NCBI RefSeq assembly: GCF_000380245.2
Contig: NZ_HG428742.1
Location: 1-64,000, forward strand
Reading direction: 5' to 3'
Origin: Bacillus massiliigorillae
GTDB lineage: Bacteria; Bacillota; Bacilli; Bacillales; DSM-1321
DNA length: 64,000 bases
Every line of letters begins with the position of its first letter. The first letter of the stretch is position 1. The position numbers and the translations under genes are program-made. The notes beneath the pieces are model-generated. The model was not told the DNA's origin, made no database searches, and saw only the letters and a program-made list of their open reading frames with translations. Shown here piece by piece: positions 27,069-36,787 of this stretch.

Positions 27069-28487
27069 CTATTCTTGTTCAATCATAGCTTCTTTTGGAA
27101 CACCGAAGAAGTACGTTAATACAAATCCTCCAGCATACCCAGCAGCTAAACCAATTATATATTTCATCCACATACCACCTGCGATTAATGGAATTAACGC
27201 CATTCCAGATGGTCCAATCGCAATGGCTCCTACATGTCCAAGCATTCCGATTACGGCACCACCGATACCACCACCGATACAAGCTGTAATAAACGGGCGT
27301 CCAAGTGGCAATGTTACACCGTAGATTAACGGCTCACCAATTCCTAAGACACCAACTGGTAGGGCACCTTTAATCATATTAGATAATGATTTATTTTTAC
27401 GACAACGCATCCATATTGCAATTGCAGCACCAACTTGTCCAGCTCCTGCCATTGCAAGGATTGGAAGTAAACCTGTGCTTCCTGTTGTATTGATTAATTC
27501 AATATGAATTGGTGTCAATACTTGGTGTAATCCAAGCATTACAAGTGGTAAGAATGCTGTTCCAAGTACGAAACCAGAGAACATTCCACCACGTTCTAAT
27601 GTCCAATTAATCGCACCGATTAAGTTATCAGAAATAAATCCTGCAAACGGCATTAATAAGAAAATTGTAGCAAGACCAACAATAAATAACGCAATTGTTG
27701 GTGTAACAATGATATCTACTGCATCAGGAATAACTTTACGTAATGCTTTTTCAACTAACGCTAACAAGTAAACTGCAAGTAGAACTCCGATAATTCCACC
27801 CTGTCCAGCAGCCAAAGGGTCTCCGGTAAAAACATTTGTAATTATTAGGTCTGGTGATGTTCCATTTAATAATGTAATACCACCAATTACTCCACCAAGT
27901 GCAGGAGTAGCGCCAAACTCTTTAGCTGCATTAATACCAACATAAATCGCTAAATAACTAAAAATTGCATTTTTGATAACATTAAGAACTGTTACGTATT
28001 GTTGCCAAGTTTCTCCGTCTAAATTTCCTGCTGTAATGTTGTTTGCAAGAATAGAAGCAACCCCAGCAATTAAACCAGCACCAACAAACGCTGGAATTAA
28101 TGGTATAAAAATACTACCGACTTTTCTTAAAAAGTTCTTGAAAGGTGTATTATTTTTCTTCTTTAATTGAGCTTTAATATCAGAACCTTTAGCTTGTAAA
28201 TTTTCTGAACTTGCTGCTCCGTTATTTCCTTTTCTTAATTCTTCGACAAGGATACCAAATTGTTCCGTTGTTTTAACAACTACTCCTGGTCCCAGAATAA
28301 TTTGATATGTCTCATCATCTACTACACCAAGAACGCCACTGATTTTCTTTATTTTTTCTTCATCTATTAAGCTACGGTCTACTACCGCTACTCTTAAACG
28401 AGTCATACAATGTGCATATGATGTTACATTATCAATACCACCAACGGCTTCTAATATTTCTTTCGCCATTGTTTTATATTTACTCAT
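27069..28487 (-). CDS. murP: MurNAc-specific PTS enzyme IIBC
   Basis: Imports and phosphorylates N-acetylmuramic acid. The 472-residue protein has an N-terminal EIIB domain with phosphocysteine in SYAHCMTRLRVAV (about residue 27) and a C-terminal EIIC channel (GIGEPLIYGVTLPLGRPF). No EIIA domain. It lies about 20 bases downstream of murQ, whose substrate is the product of this transporter, which fixes its specificity better than the sequence alone. AGGGGGA precedes the ATG. Confidence 0.88.
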   Translation of the reverse strand: MSKYKTMAKEILEAVGGIDNVTSYAHCMTRLRVAVVDRSLIDEEKIKKISGVLGVVDDETYQIILGPGVVVKTTEQFGILVEELRKGNNGAASSENLQAKGSDIKAQLKKKNNTPFKNFLRKVGSIFIPLIPAFVGAGLIAGVASILANNITAGNLDGETWQQYVTVLNVIKNAIFSYLAIYVGINAAKEFGATPALGGVIGGITLLNGTSPDLIITNVFTGDPLAAGQGGIIGVLLAVYLLALVEKALRKVIPDAVDIIVTPTIALFIVGLATIFLLMPFAGFISDNLIGAINWTLERGGMFSGFVLGTAFLPLVMLGLHQVLTPIHIELINTTGSTGLLPILAMAGAGQVGAAIAIWMRCRKNKSLSNMIKGALPVGVLGIGEPLIYGVTLPLGRPFITACIGGGIGGAVIGMLGHVGAIAIGPSGMALIPLIAGGMWMKYIIGLAAGYAGGFVLTYFFGVPKEAMIEQE

Positions 28488-28507
28488 GGTACTTCCCCCT
28501 TTTGTGA

Positions 28508-29395
28508 TTATTGAATCGCTTTACGAACAAAGCCATCTGTCTTCTCTAATCGTTCAACTGCTTCTTCATGTGTGAATCCAGTTAAAATCATTATGATTGC
28601 AGCTTTCGGATGTTGATTTGCTTTCACTAAATATTCTTCAGCTGTTGCATAATCACAAGAAGTTGCTTCCATAACGATACGCTTTGCACGTTCAACTAGC
28701 TTTTCATTTGTCAGTTGCACATCAACCATTAAGTTTCCATAAACTTTACCGAATCCAACCATTGAAGCCGTTGATAGCATGTTGCAAATAAGCTTTTGAG
28801 AAGTACCAGCTTTCAATCTTGTAGAACCCGTTAATACTTCAGGACCATTTACAACTTCAATCGCTACTTCAGCAGCTTGACCAACTGCAGAATTCTTATT
28901 ACAGCTAACTGCAATCGTTTGTGCACCAATTTCTTTTGCATACTCTAGTCCGCCAATTACATATGGTGTACGTCCACTAGCCGCGATTCCAACTAATACA
29001 TCTTTATCTGTAAGTTGAATCGTTTTTAAATCTTCATATGCTAATTCTTTACTATCTTCAGCACCTTCTACAGCCTTGATGAATGCTTTTTCTCCACCTG
29101 CGATTAAGCCAACTACTTCTTCTGGCTTTGTTCCAAATGTCGGTGGACATTCCACTGCATCAAGCAATCCGATTCTTCCGCTCGTTCCAGCTCCGATGTA
29201 AATTAAACGTCCTCCCTTTTTGAAGGAAGCAATTATCTTTTCAACCGCTTTCGCAATTTGAGGAATTTCTTGTTTCACGGCTTGAGCAACCTTAGCATCT
29301 TCCTCGTTCATTACTGTTAAAAAGTCATGTATAGGCATTTCATCTAAATTCATTGTTCGTTCATTTCTTGTTTCTGTCGTTAAGTTTTTTAACAC
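28508..29395 (-). CDS. murQ: N-acetylmuramic acid 6-phosphate etherase
   Basis: Cleaves the lactyl ether of MurNAc-6-phosphate to GlcNAc-6-phosphate and D-lactate. The product begins LKNLTTETRNERTMNLDEM and has the SIS domain with IYIGAGTSGRIGLLDAVECPPTF and the GxxxAL C-terminal segment (ATSCDYATAEEYLVKA). I choose the GTG at 29395, which has AGGTGA seven bases upstream and gives the family length of 295 residues; the open frame extends further to 29449 without homology. First gene of the murQ-murP-mupG-murR operon. Confidence 0.92.
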   Translation of the reverse strand: MLKNLTTETRNERTMNLDEMPIHDFLTVMNEEDAKVAQAVKQEIPQIAKAVEKIIASFKKGGRLIYIGAGTSGRIGLLDAVECPPTFGTKPEEVVGLIAGGEKAFIKAVEGAEDSKELAYEDLKTIQLTDKDVLVGIAASGRTPYVIGGLEYAKEIGAQTIAVSCNKNSAVGQAAEVAIEVVNGPEVLTGSTRLKAGTSQKLICNMLSTASMVGFGKVYGNLMVDVQLTNEKLVERAKRIVMEATSCDYATAEEYLVKANQHPKAAIIMILTGFTHEEAVERLEKTDGFVRKAIQ

Positions 29396-29451
29396 TGGTG
29401 TTTCACCTCGTAGTTTTGTTATCGTTTTCACAATTAGATTATGCAACACAT

Positions 29452-29496
29452 GAAATTTAATTTCAATATATATTTTTTATTTTAAAATTAAATTTC
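29452..29496. promoter_or_regulatory. Paired palindromes upstream of murQ (candidate MurR operators)
   Basis: GAAATTTAATTTC at 29452-29464 and AAAATTAAATTTC at 29484-29496; the two 13-base near-palindromes are 32 bases centre to centre, about three helical turns, 60-100 bases ahead of the murQ GTG. Confidence 0.5.
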
Positions 29497-29815
29497 AACA
29501 AAAACCTAGAATGTGACTATACATTATGTATTAGTAATATTCCATTAATTTTAGTTATTAAGATATTTTGAGTATCGATTTTGTAACAATCCCATAAAAA
29601 ACATGTTTTTACTATAATCTTCAAAACATGCCCTAATACTATTCCTTTATAAGATTTCACACATGCAAAACATATAAAAGTTTGAGTAGCAATAAAAATT
29701 AGCCATTTAAAATCTCATCATAAACTCATAGACCCTTTACCATATAATCCCTAAAACTTTTTCTACTAATCTCTCGTTTTACGTATAGACTCATTAATCA
29801 GTGAAGGAGAGAATT
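29497..29815. other. Intergenic region between murQ and lipoprotein gene
   Basis: AT-rich, divergent promoter region. AAGGAGAGA immediately before 29816 is the ribosome binding site of the lipoprotein gene. Nothing else recognised. Confidence 0.45.
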
Positions 29816-30718
29816 ATGATTAAAAAAATATATGTACCAGTTATTATTTCAGCCGCATTAGTATTTGTAGGATGCGAAAATAGCAATCAAAATAAATCGA
29901 TTGAGGGCAGTAAGCAAGAGAGTCAAGCATCATCGCTCACATATTCCAATTTCAATGATCATAAAACATTACAAGAGGTTATTACCTTACTAAAACAACA
30001 AGGAATTAAAAATGACAGTATCAGCGTATTTACAAACTCAATAAAAGATTATTATTTAAAGATGGGACCTGTAAAACCAAATGCCAACGGCTTTGCATCA
30101 ATCCAAACGCAATTGGTGCCATATAACGAAGATAAACTAAGCAAAAAGTGGAATTCATTAGAATTACCCTATTTCGATGTAAATTGTCGTATAACATCAT
30201 TCAGATTATTCGAACAATTCGTTACATCGGAAAGTGAATTTACGGGAGATAATATAGATTTAATTTTCGATTTAGAAGAAACAATCAACAAAAACCCGTA
30301 TGCTAAATTTAATGATCAAGAAGTTAAGGCGTTTGACAATTTATTTTCTGCTATCCCAACCGAACAAACTACAAATGTCAAAATACACGCAGACAATATA
30401 ACGAAAGAATGGCAAGAAAGAGAAATCTCATTTACTGAAAATAAATCAATATCTATGATTAATATCTTTTTACACTATCCTGAAACCAAAAATGTATTCA
30501 TTGGGCACAGTGGTGTTCTTATAAAAGAAAAAGATGGCTATATGTTCATTGAAAAATATGGCCCAGCATTGCCTTACCAAGCTTCAAAGTTCCAAACAAA
30601 AAAGGAACTATACAAATATTTAATGAAACGTTTTGACACTAGCTCTGGAGAAGCTGCTAAAGAGAGTTCAAAACCGATTATTATGGAAAATAATCAATTA
30701 TTATCAGATACCATATAA
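29816..30718 (+). CDS. Predicted lipoprotein, possibly DUF4300 family
   Basis: A 300-residue exported lipoprotein: basic start, hydrophobic core and lipobox FVGC (cysteine about residue 20), then a Ser/Gln-rich spacer. The mature part starts LTYSNFNDHKTLQEV and contains PYFDVNCRITSF and VFIGHSGVLIKEKDGYMFIE, which resembles DUF4300 as I remember it. No known function. I choose the ATG at 29816, directly after AAGGAGAGA; an in-frame GTG at 29801 overlaps that site. Single gene with a strong terminator further downstream. Confidence 0.75.
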   Translation: MIKKIYVPVIISAALVFVGCENSNQNKSIEGSKQESQASSLTYSNFNDHKTLQEVITLLKQQGIKNDSISVFTNSIKDYYLKMGPVKPNANGFASIQTQLVPYNEDKLSKKWNSLELPYFDVNCRITSFRLFEQFVTSESEFTGDNIDLIFDLEETINKNPYAKFNDQEVKAFDNLFSAIPTEQTTNVKIHADNITKEWQEREISFTENKSISMINIFLHYPETKNVFIGHSGVLIKEKDGYMFIEKYGPALPYQASKFQTKKELYKYLMKRFDTSSGEAAKESSKPIIMENNQLLSDTI

Positions 30719-30822
30719 ATTCTCTTGGTTAGTATATAAAGCGCCAAAAATCCACCTTTTTAGCCTACTAAGTAAAATTGAGGTTTAGTTAAAACACATT
30801 TCGAATGATACAAAACAGCTAA

Positions 30823-30875
30823 AGGGGGAAATCCAACAAGTGATTACAAATTACTTGTTGGATTTCCCTCTTTTT
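30823..30875 (+). terminator. Terminator after the lipoprotein gene
   Basis: GGGGGAAATCCAACAAGT / ACTTGTTGGATTTCCCTC stem with an 11-base loop followed by T5. Confidence 0.85.
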
Positions 30876-31218
30876 ATTTGCCTATTTTTTCGAAATAACA
30901 CATTAACTTATCACATCTGACTGGGATAATAATGTTCGACCTTAATCATTCATATTCTATTAATACAATTCGTTCAAAAATACTTCTCATTTTAGTAAAG
31001 TGTTCACATTATTGAATGAATTCGAACGGTTAAATCAAGTGATGCATTCTATAATAAGATTATATAAAAATAACAATCTAAAGTTATAACTGTCAGGTTT
31101 TAATCTGGTAGTTATTTCTTATGTTGTAATGATGTAATTCGTACATCATCACAAAGAATTCCATATTATGATTTCAACATTTTATAAAACAGAAAATGAC
31201 ATCAAGGAGGAGCATTAG
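30876..31218. other. Upstream region of the sigma-54 activator gene
   Basis: AT-rich with no open frame; AAGGAGGAG at 31204-31212 is the ribosome binding site of the activator gene. No TTGGCAC-type sigma-54 promoter is seen here. Confidence 0.5.
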
Positions 31219-32706
31219 ATGACCATAAGCACACTATCAAAACCTCGTGTAAACTTAAGCGAATCCAAAAAAAGTTGTACAAATTTAAGAGACGAATTTC
31301 AATTGGTTATTAATTCCTTGGATTGTTTGGAAGATTGTTATTTTTCAATTGTTGACGCTACGGGTAAAATTGTTTTCGTATCAAAGGATTTTGAAAAACT
31401 AGATGGTTACGTCATTAATGATATAGTAGGAAAACATGTGATGGATGTTTACAAATTAGGTGAACAAAAAAGTGTACATATTAAAGTACTAAATGAAAAA
31501 CGCGTTTTAAAAAATACTCTTTTGAGATACACTTCAGCCACTGGTCATCCTGTTGAACTCATTATGGATATTTATCCGGTTTTTTCAGGACGAGAAGTAA
31601 TCGGTTCATTTGCGGTTAGTCGTGATACTAGTAAAATACAAGCACTTACCGACACCGTTCTTCAACTTCAAAAAGCTCTTAACAATCAGCTGCAGAGAAC
31701 GAACAATAACGGAACTCATTTTTGCTTTGACGACATTATTTGTTCTGGAGAAAGTATGAAAAGCGTCATTAAAACAGCAAAAAAAATGGCTCGATCAGAA
31801 TCACGTATCATGATTATGGGAGAAACAGGGACAGGTAAAGAGCTCTTCGCTCAAAGTATCCACAATGAAAGTTCTAGAGCTAAAGAACCTTTTATCGCAG
31901 TCAATTGTTCTGCCATTCCAGATACACTATTAGAAAGTATTCTATTTGGGACCAGTAAAGGTGCATTTACAGGGGCACAAGAAAAACCTGGATTATTCGA
32001 GGAAGCAAAGAATGGAACTCTTTTTCTAGATGAACTCAATTCAATGAGTGTTGTACTCCAATCAAAACTATTAAGAGCCTTGGAAACAAATCGTATTCGA
32101 AGAGTAGGTGGAAACAAAGAAATCCCTGTAAATCCTCGGATTATTAGCGCGATGAATGCGGATCCTAAAGAAGCAATTGAAAATGAAAAACTTAGAAGTG
32201 ATTTTTATTATAGATTAGCAGTTGTTACATTAGAATCTCCACCTTTACGAAAAAGAGAGGGAGATATTCTAACTCTATCTTGGCACTATATTAATAAATA
32301 CAATAAAATTCTAGGAAGAAAGATTGAAGAAATATCTAAAGAAGTTATTCATATTCTTGAAGATTATAACTGGCCAGGAAATGTTCGCGAATTAAGCCAT
32401 TGTATCGAGCACGCAATGAACATGGTTGATCCAACTGATTCAGCTTTATTAGTGCAGCATTTACCTGCATTTCTTCAAGTACAAACCTCCAAAATTGATA
32501 CGATGCCGACCATCATCGTACCAAAAAATAACGATTATAAGCAATTGATGCTAGAAGTTGAAAAAGATATTTTAACACAAGCTCTAAAAAGAAATAATGG
32601 CAATATGAACAAAACAGCTAAAGAATTAAATCTGTCTAGACAATGTTTATACTATAAGTTAAAGCGCTTAGATATCGATATTCAACACGAAATTCATATA
32701 AATTAA
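31219..32706 (+). CDS. PAS-domain sigma-54-dependent transcriptional activator
   Basis: A 495-residue enhancer-binding protein. A PAS sensor (about residues 35-150; DCYFSIVDATGKIVFVSKDF) is followed by the AAA+ domain (about 170-405) with Walker A GETGTGKE, the sigma-54 contact loop GAFTGA (intact), Walker B TLFLDEL, and finally a Fis-type helix-turn-helix (about 455-490; NKTAKELNLSRQCLYYKL). It needs SigL/RpoN. It faces a Rieske oxygenase/permease pair and lies in the same region as the cai genes, whose promoters are of the sigma-54 type; it is the only such activator in the window and hence the best candidate regulator. Its signal is unknown. Confidence 0.9.
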   Translation: MTISTLSKPRVNLSESKKSCTNLRDEFQLVINSLDCLEDCYFSIVDATGKIVFVSKDFEKLDGYVINDIVGKHVMDVYKLGEQKSVHIKVLNEKRVLKNTLLRYTSATGHPVELIMDIYPVFSGREVIGSFAVSRDTSKIQALTDTVLQLQKALNNQLQRTNNNGTHFCFDDIICSGESMKSVIKTAKKMARSESRIMIMGETGTGKELFAQSIHNESSRAKEPFIAVNCSAIPDTLLESILFGTSKGAFTGAQEKPGLFEEAKNGTLFLDELNSMSVVLQSKLLRALETNRIRRVGGNKEIPVNPRIISAMNADPKEAIENEKLRSDFYYRLAVVTLESPPLRKREGDILTLSWHYINKYNKILGRKIEEISKEVIHILEDYNWPGNVRELSHCIEHAMNMVDPTDSALLVQHLPAFLQVQTSKIDTMPTIIVPKNNDYKQLMLEVEKDILTQALKRNNGNMNKTAKELNLSRQCLYYKLKRLDIDIQHEIHIN

Positions 32707-32727
32707 TTATTTATCCTAAACAACTAT

Positions 32728-32753
32728 TAGCCAGCGTCTAAAGACGCTGGCTT
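32728..32753. terminator. Terminator between convergent genes
   Basis: AGCCAGCGTC-taaa-GACGCTGGCT perfect stem followed by TTTC on the plus strand, between the activator gene and the permease gene. Confidence 0.8.
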
Positions 32754-32801
32754 TCAATTTGATTAAAACTACTGTTTTTTAACCAAACCACCAGATTTTA
32801 A

Positions 32802-34142
32802 TCAAATTTTTTCTTCTCTGATTAGTATTGGTGGAGGTACTTTAAACATTTTCGTCATATTCATTAAATACACAACACCAATCACATTCCAAATTAGTCC
32901 CATATATAAAGCATGTTTATCCATGTTAAACCACAATAAAATGATGAAACTTAATCCTAAAAGTGGGAAAAGCAAATAGAATATAAGGGCTTTTACAGAA
33001 CGCTCTTTCTTTTTTACGATGTAATGAATAATAACGGAAAGATTAACAAAAGTAAAAGCAGTAAATGCACCAAAACTAATAAAGGAAGTAGCTGTTACAA
33101 GACTAAAAAATACAGCTGTCATACCAAACAATCCAGAAATAATTACATTATTAACCGGAACTCCCGTTTTTGGATTAACATAACCGAAGATTTTTTTCGG
33201 TAATACTCCGTCTCTTCCCATCGCATACAGAAGTCTCGTTGTACTTAATTGTGCTGTGATTCCCCCTACCATACTCCCTGTAACTACAGTTGCTAAGAAG
33301 ACGGTTGCAAATAGTAATCCACCTATTTGCTGAGCAATTTCGGCAGAAGCTGCTTCCGGATCCTTGAACATGGAGACATCGGGATATACAGATTGCATGA
33401 AATAAGTGATAGTTGTATATAAAAGACCTAAAAATACTGCTAACAAAACCATAGCTCGTGGTATATTCTTTTGAGGTTGGATGGCATCTTCGGATAATGT
33501 AGAAATAGCGTCAAATCCTATAAATGAATAAGCAAGAACCGTTGACCCTGCCAATAATGTTGACCATGTTAAATTAGCTGAATATATAGGTTCTAAGGAA
33601 AAAACGTGTCCAGTTCCATTGCCATTTAAAATTTCTTGTATGAGAAGAGCTACGAAAATTATAGCTACTGTGATTTGTAAAATAACAAAAATTGTATTAA
33701 AAGTAACCGTTACTTTTGTGTTAAAGATATTCATCACTGAACAGAATAACATCGTTATAAAAACCCAAATCCATACAGGAACTGAAGGAAAAAACGCACC
33801 CATATAGATTTGAACTGAGAGGGCGTAAACCATTGGAAGAAAAATATAATCGCATAATGCAGCCCAACCTACCATAAAACCAATGTTAGGATCTATTACT
33901 TTTTGTACATAAGAATAAGCAGATCCAGCCTCTGGATATACTTTAACCATATTGGCGTAGCTAAATGCTGTAAATAAGATTGCTAATAATGTAAACATAT
34001 AAGCGGTTGGTACATGCCCGCCACTGATTCCTGTTGCAATTCCATATGTATCGAATACTGTTGTTGGGCAAAGTAGTGCCAATCCTAGTACAAATATATG
34101 CCATAGTTTTAAATTTCGTTTCAACTGATTTTTTTCTTCCAT
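32802..34142 (-). CDS. APC-family amino acid/amine permease
   Basis: A 446-residue membrane protein with about twelve helices and the APC N-terminal pattern (FVLGLALLCPTTVFDTYGIATGISGGHVPTAY). The AYSFIGFDAISTLSEDA segment in helix 6 is typical of PuuP/YbeC-like importers. It lies 60 bases downstream of the Rieske oxygenase gene and is probably co-transcribed, so it likely brings in the oxygenase substrate, perhaps a betaine or quaternary amine; that is inference. Confidence 0.82.
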   Translation of the reverse strand: MEEKNQLKRNLKLWHIFVLGLALLCPTTVFDTYGIATGISGGHVPTAYMFTLLAILFTAFSYANMVKVYPEAGSAYSYVQKVIDPNIGFMVGWAALCDYIFLPMVYALSVQIYMGAFFPSVPVWIWVFITMLFCSVMNIFNTKVTVTFNTIFVILQITVAIIFVALLIQEILNGNGTGHVFSLEPIYSANLTWSTLLAGSTVLAYSFIGFDAISTLSEDAIQPQKNIPRAMVLLAVFLGLLYTTITYFMQSVYPDVSMFKDPEAASAEIAQQIGGLLFATVFLATVVTGSMVGGITAQLSTTRLLYAMGRDGVLPKKIFGYVNPKTGVPVNNVIISGLFGMTAVFFSLVTATSFISFGAFTAFTFVNLSVIIHYIVKKKERSVKALIFYLLFPLLGLSFIILLWFNMDKHALYMGLIWNVIGVVYLMNMTKMFKVPPPILIREEKI

Positions 34143-34202
34143 ATTAATCAGTGCCCCCCAGCATACAATTTTTCAGGTATCATTACTGCGATAAACTATC
34201 TA

Positions 34203-35333
34203 TCATTGCTCCTTCTTACACTCCAGAGCTTTCAAGACTAATCCATGAAAATGATGTACACCATGTTCACTAATACAAGAACGACCTTCATCTACAACAT
34301 ATCTACCATCTGTATATCCTCTTGACTTCAGTCCTCTTTGTACACTTTCAACTAAAACGATATCCTCTATATTCAGAACTTTATCTTGGTATTCAATATT
34401 ATCCCAACCTTCAGCCGTTGGTTCACTGTTTAGAAAATAAAAGTCAAAGATTTCAATACATTCTTCTTCATTAATTGGAATGATATTCATAATAATCATT
34501 CCTGGTTCTCCAGGCATAATATCAATCATTACATTTGGCCATAACCAATATGAGTTATATTGAAGAACATCCTTTTCTTCCACTGCTAAAACTTCATTAT
34601 TATATCCCTTTTTGCCAATTCCAGTTTGCTTGATATAGTTATCAAATGTTTGAATTTGATAGTTGTTCATATCAATCATTTGAACAAATTGAGGATGTGC
34701 AACTGCACAATGATGACATTCTAAGTAGTTATCGTTAATATTCTTCCAATTTGCTTTAACATTGTAGGATAAGCGTTTCGAGAATGTGAGTGAATCTACT
34801 TGAGGTAGTCTTTCATAGATTTCTTTCTCTAAATCTGGATACAACTTCTGCATACTAGGAGCATTCTCATCAAAATTAATAAATATTAAATTGCAAAATA
34901 GCTCAACTTTAATACTCTTCAAACAAACTTCTTTCTCATCAAAATTTTTCATTTGTTTAACTGCACGACCATTATTGAAAGCTCCATCTAATTGGAAGGA
35001 CCAAGCATGATATGGGCAGGTAATAACGGATTTCTTTCCTTCCCCCTGTACCAATTCATGCCCTCTATGGGGACAAACATTATAAAAAGCATTTATTTTA
35101 TGCTGCTTATCTTTTGTAATGAAAATATTTTGATTAAATATTTCAAACGTCATATATTGTCCAGGCTCAGCTACTTTTTCTTTATGACAAACATATAACC
35201 ACCCTTTATTGAAAACGTTTTCAATTTCAAGATTATAAATGTCCGAATCAGTATAAAAATGAGAAGGCAATGTATAGGACTCTTCTATATTCTCACTGTA
35301 TCGATGGTTTAATTTCTCTTGAATTGTACTCAT
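34203..35333 (-). CDS. Rieske non-heme iron oxygenase, alpha subunit
   Basis: A 376-residue oxygenase. The Rieske [2Fe-2S] cluster ligands are in CPHRGH and CPYHAW (about residues 88-112). The mononuclear iron site shows NDNYLECHHCAVAHP (about 200-214). The sequence type is that of choline/betaine/carnitine monooxygenases and stachydrine demethylases, which act on quaternary amines. No reductase gene is adjacent, so electrons must come from elsewhere. The promoter holds a TetR-type operator between its -35 and -10. The exact substrate is unknown; carnitine, gamma-butyrobetaine or another betaine is suggested by the neighbouring cai genes. Confidence 0.82.
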   Translation of the reverse strand: MSTIQEKLNHRYSENIEESYTLPSHFYTDSDIYNLEIENVFNKGWLYVCHKEKVAEPGQYMTFEIFNQNIFITKDKQHKINAFYNVCPHRGHELVQGEGKKSVITCPYHAWSFQLDGAFNNGRAVKQMKNFDEKEVCLKSIKVELFCNLIFINFDENAPSMQKLYPDLEKEIYERLPQVDSLTFSKRLSYNVKANWKNINDNYLECHHCAVAHPQFVQMIDMNNYQIQTFDNYIKQTGIGKKGYNNEVLAVEEKDVLQYNSYWLWPNVMIDIMPGEPGMIIMNIIPINEEECIEIFDFYFLNSEPTAEGWDNIEYQDKVLNIEDIVLVESVQRGLKSRGYTDGRYVVDEGRSCISEHGVHHFHGLVLKALECKKEQ

Positions 35334-35422
35334 GCAATCATCCCCTTTTAATTTTATAACGAATATGCCAATGGTGTTAACTACTCACGATAAACACCTA
35401 GAATATTCAGAATAATGAAATT

Positions 35423-35452
35423 ACTATACCATCTAGACGGTATAGTGGTCAA
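35423..35452 (-). promoter_or_regulatory. Promoter with TetR-type operator upstream of the Rieske gene
   Basis: On the minus strand, TTGACC (35447-35452), an 18-base spacer and TATAGT (35423-35428). A 22-base near-perfect palindrome, CTATACC-N8-GGTATAG (35424-35445), fills the spacer and overlaps the -10, so a bound repressor would block polymerase. The nearby TetR gene is the obvious candidate. Confidence 0.75.
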
Positions 35453-35482
35453 CTTATTTTCTATTTTTTCTCATAAATGTAA

Positions 35483-35764
35483 ATAAGAAAAGCGCAAGCG
35501 CCCTGCTTAGCTCCGTATGTGCTGGAGGCCGCCAACCTAGATAAAGGAAAAACCGAAATGTGGAGAACGCCCGTTTATCGGTGACAAGCATAAGGCGAGC
35601 TGGCTAGAAGGTCGCTTTTAACCTTCTGGACTGATTGACTTATGACCTCGAGCCGATGGCGTTCGGAACTAGACAACACGAAGAGACCCTAGGCGATTCG
35701 ATGTTGACTTATCGTAGGGGGAGGATGGCGAAGCACACTAGGAGCTGGGCGCTGGAGCTAGACA
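35483..35764. repeat. bcr-like intergenic repeat, long nested form (copy C)
   Basis: Same organisation as copies B and E, including the internal about 125-base block (CCGAAATGTGGAGAACGCCC to GTTCGGAACTAGACAA). Its end reads GGGCGCTGGAGCTAGACA. Lies between the Rieske promoter and the TetR gene. Confidence 0.75.
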
Positions 35765-35803
35765 GCATTTATAAGACGAGCATAGCATGTGTAAGGTTAG
35801 GCA
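35765..35803. repeat. Shortened repeat tail module (copy C)
   Basis: TAAGACGAGCATAGCATGTG then TAAGGTTAGGCA: the tail module of copy B with about 55 internal bases (its hairpin) missing. Confidence 0.55.
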
Positions 35804-35837
35804 TGAAAAAAGGAATACAACAATAAATGCTGTATTC

Positions 35838-36410
35838 CTACTCATCATTATTTTGATAGTTTAATTTGCCTCTAGACATATCTGTAAGTATTGATAAAAC
35901 ACGTTGTCTTAAATCTGGATCTTTTAATGGTGCAAAATTAAATAAATCTGCATACCAAAGCCCATCAGATGCAAGCCTACATATCGTTGCAATAGCAGGA
36001 TCAATATTATCATTCTCCATTTTATCTTGCCAATCTTTATAAATATCTCTAACAGGTTCAAGCTGAGAAGGAGTATTTACAAGTGCTGCTAAAACACCGG
36101 CACTTAACTGAAATTCATTTTCTTCATTTAAAAAAGTTACTTTCAAATAAGCTCGGGCATTCTTACCGATATCGTTACTATCTGCTGCTATTTCATCTTC
36201 TATTTCCACAACATACTGACCATACATATCATCTATCATACCTTTAATAAGAGCTTCTTTTGAAGGAAAATGATAGAGAAATCCACCCTTACTTAATCCC
36301 GCTTCCTTACAAACTACATCTATTGTAAGTCGTGAGATACCAAATGTTTTAATTATGTAATAGGCTGCTTCTAATATCCTTTTTCTAGTTGTTTGTTTTT
36401 CTATCTCCAT
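35838..36410 (-). CDS. TetR-family transcriptional regulator
   Basis: A 190-residue repressor with N-terminal helix-turn-helix (TIDVVCKEAGLSKGGFLYHFPSKEALIKGMI, about residues 24-54) and a divergent all-helical ligand domain. It lies upstream of the Rieske gene on the same strand, separated by a repeat element. The 22-base operator in the Rieske promoter is a likely target. Ligand unknown. Confidence 0.87.
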   Translation of the reverse strand: MEIEKQTTRKRILEAAYYIIKTFGISRLTIDVVCKEAGLSKGGFLYHFPSKEALIKGMIDDMYGQYVVEIEDEIAADSNDIGKNARAYLKVTFLNEENEFQLSAGVLAALVNTPSQLEPVRDIYKDWQDKMENDNIDPAIATICRLASDGLWYADLFNFAPLKDPDLRQRVLSILTDMSRGKLNYQNNDE

Positions 36411-36525
36411 GTACTTGTCCTATCCCCTTTCAAAACGGTCATACAAAAAATGAAATATTCCTAATATTAACTATAATTACTTTCTAGTAGAGTAACAAGA
36501 GATATCAATTTTCAGCAGAAAATAT

Positions 36526-36677
36526 TAGAAAAGCGCAAGAGCCCGTTTTGCGACGTATAGATTGGAGCACTTCGACTGAGATAAAGGAAACACGAAGAGG
36601 CGGTAGCCTTTTTCGTGTTGACTTATCGTAGGGAGATGGGTGAAATCTACTAGTCGCTGGGTGCTGGAGCTAGACAC
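36526..36677. repeat. bcr-like intergenic repeat, short form (copy D)
   Basis: Starts TTAGAAAAGCGCAAGAGCCC and ends GGTGCTGGAGCTAGACACC. AAAGGAAACACGAAGAG is uninterrupted here, giving the empty-site version for comparison with copies B, C and E. Confidence 0.72.
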
Positions 36678-36731
36678 CATTCAAAATTATATACTTTATT
36701 CCTTTAATGAAGTTAAACTTTCTTAAAGTAC

Positions 36732-36770
36732 AAAAAAGTCAGGTCTGACAATTGTCAAACCTGACTTTTA
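36732..36770 (-). terminator. Terminator of the DMT transporter gene
   Basis: AAAGTCAGGTTTGACAATTG and its complement form a near-perfect stem, followed by T6 on the minus strand. Confidence 0.85.
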
Positions 36771-36787
36771 CATATTAACAAGCTTTC

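Noticed and set aside
35350..35380. TTGGCATATTCG upstream of the Rieske gene as a sigma-54 promoter
   Set aside because: No GC at -12; a good sigma-A-type promoter with a TetR operator lies next to it.
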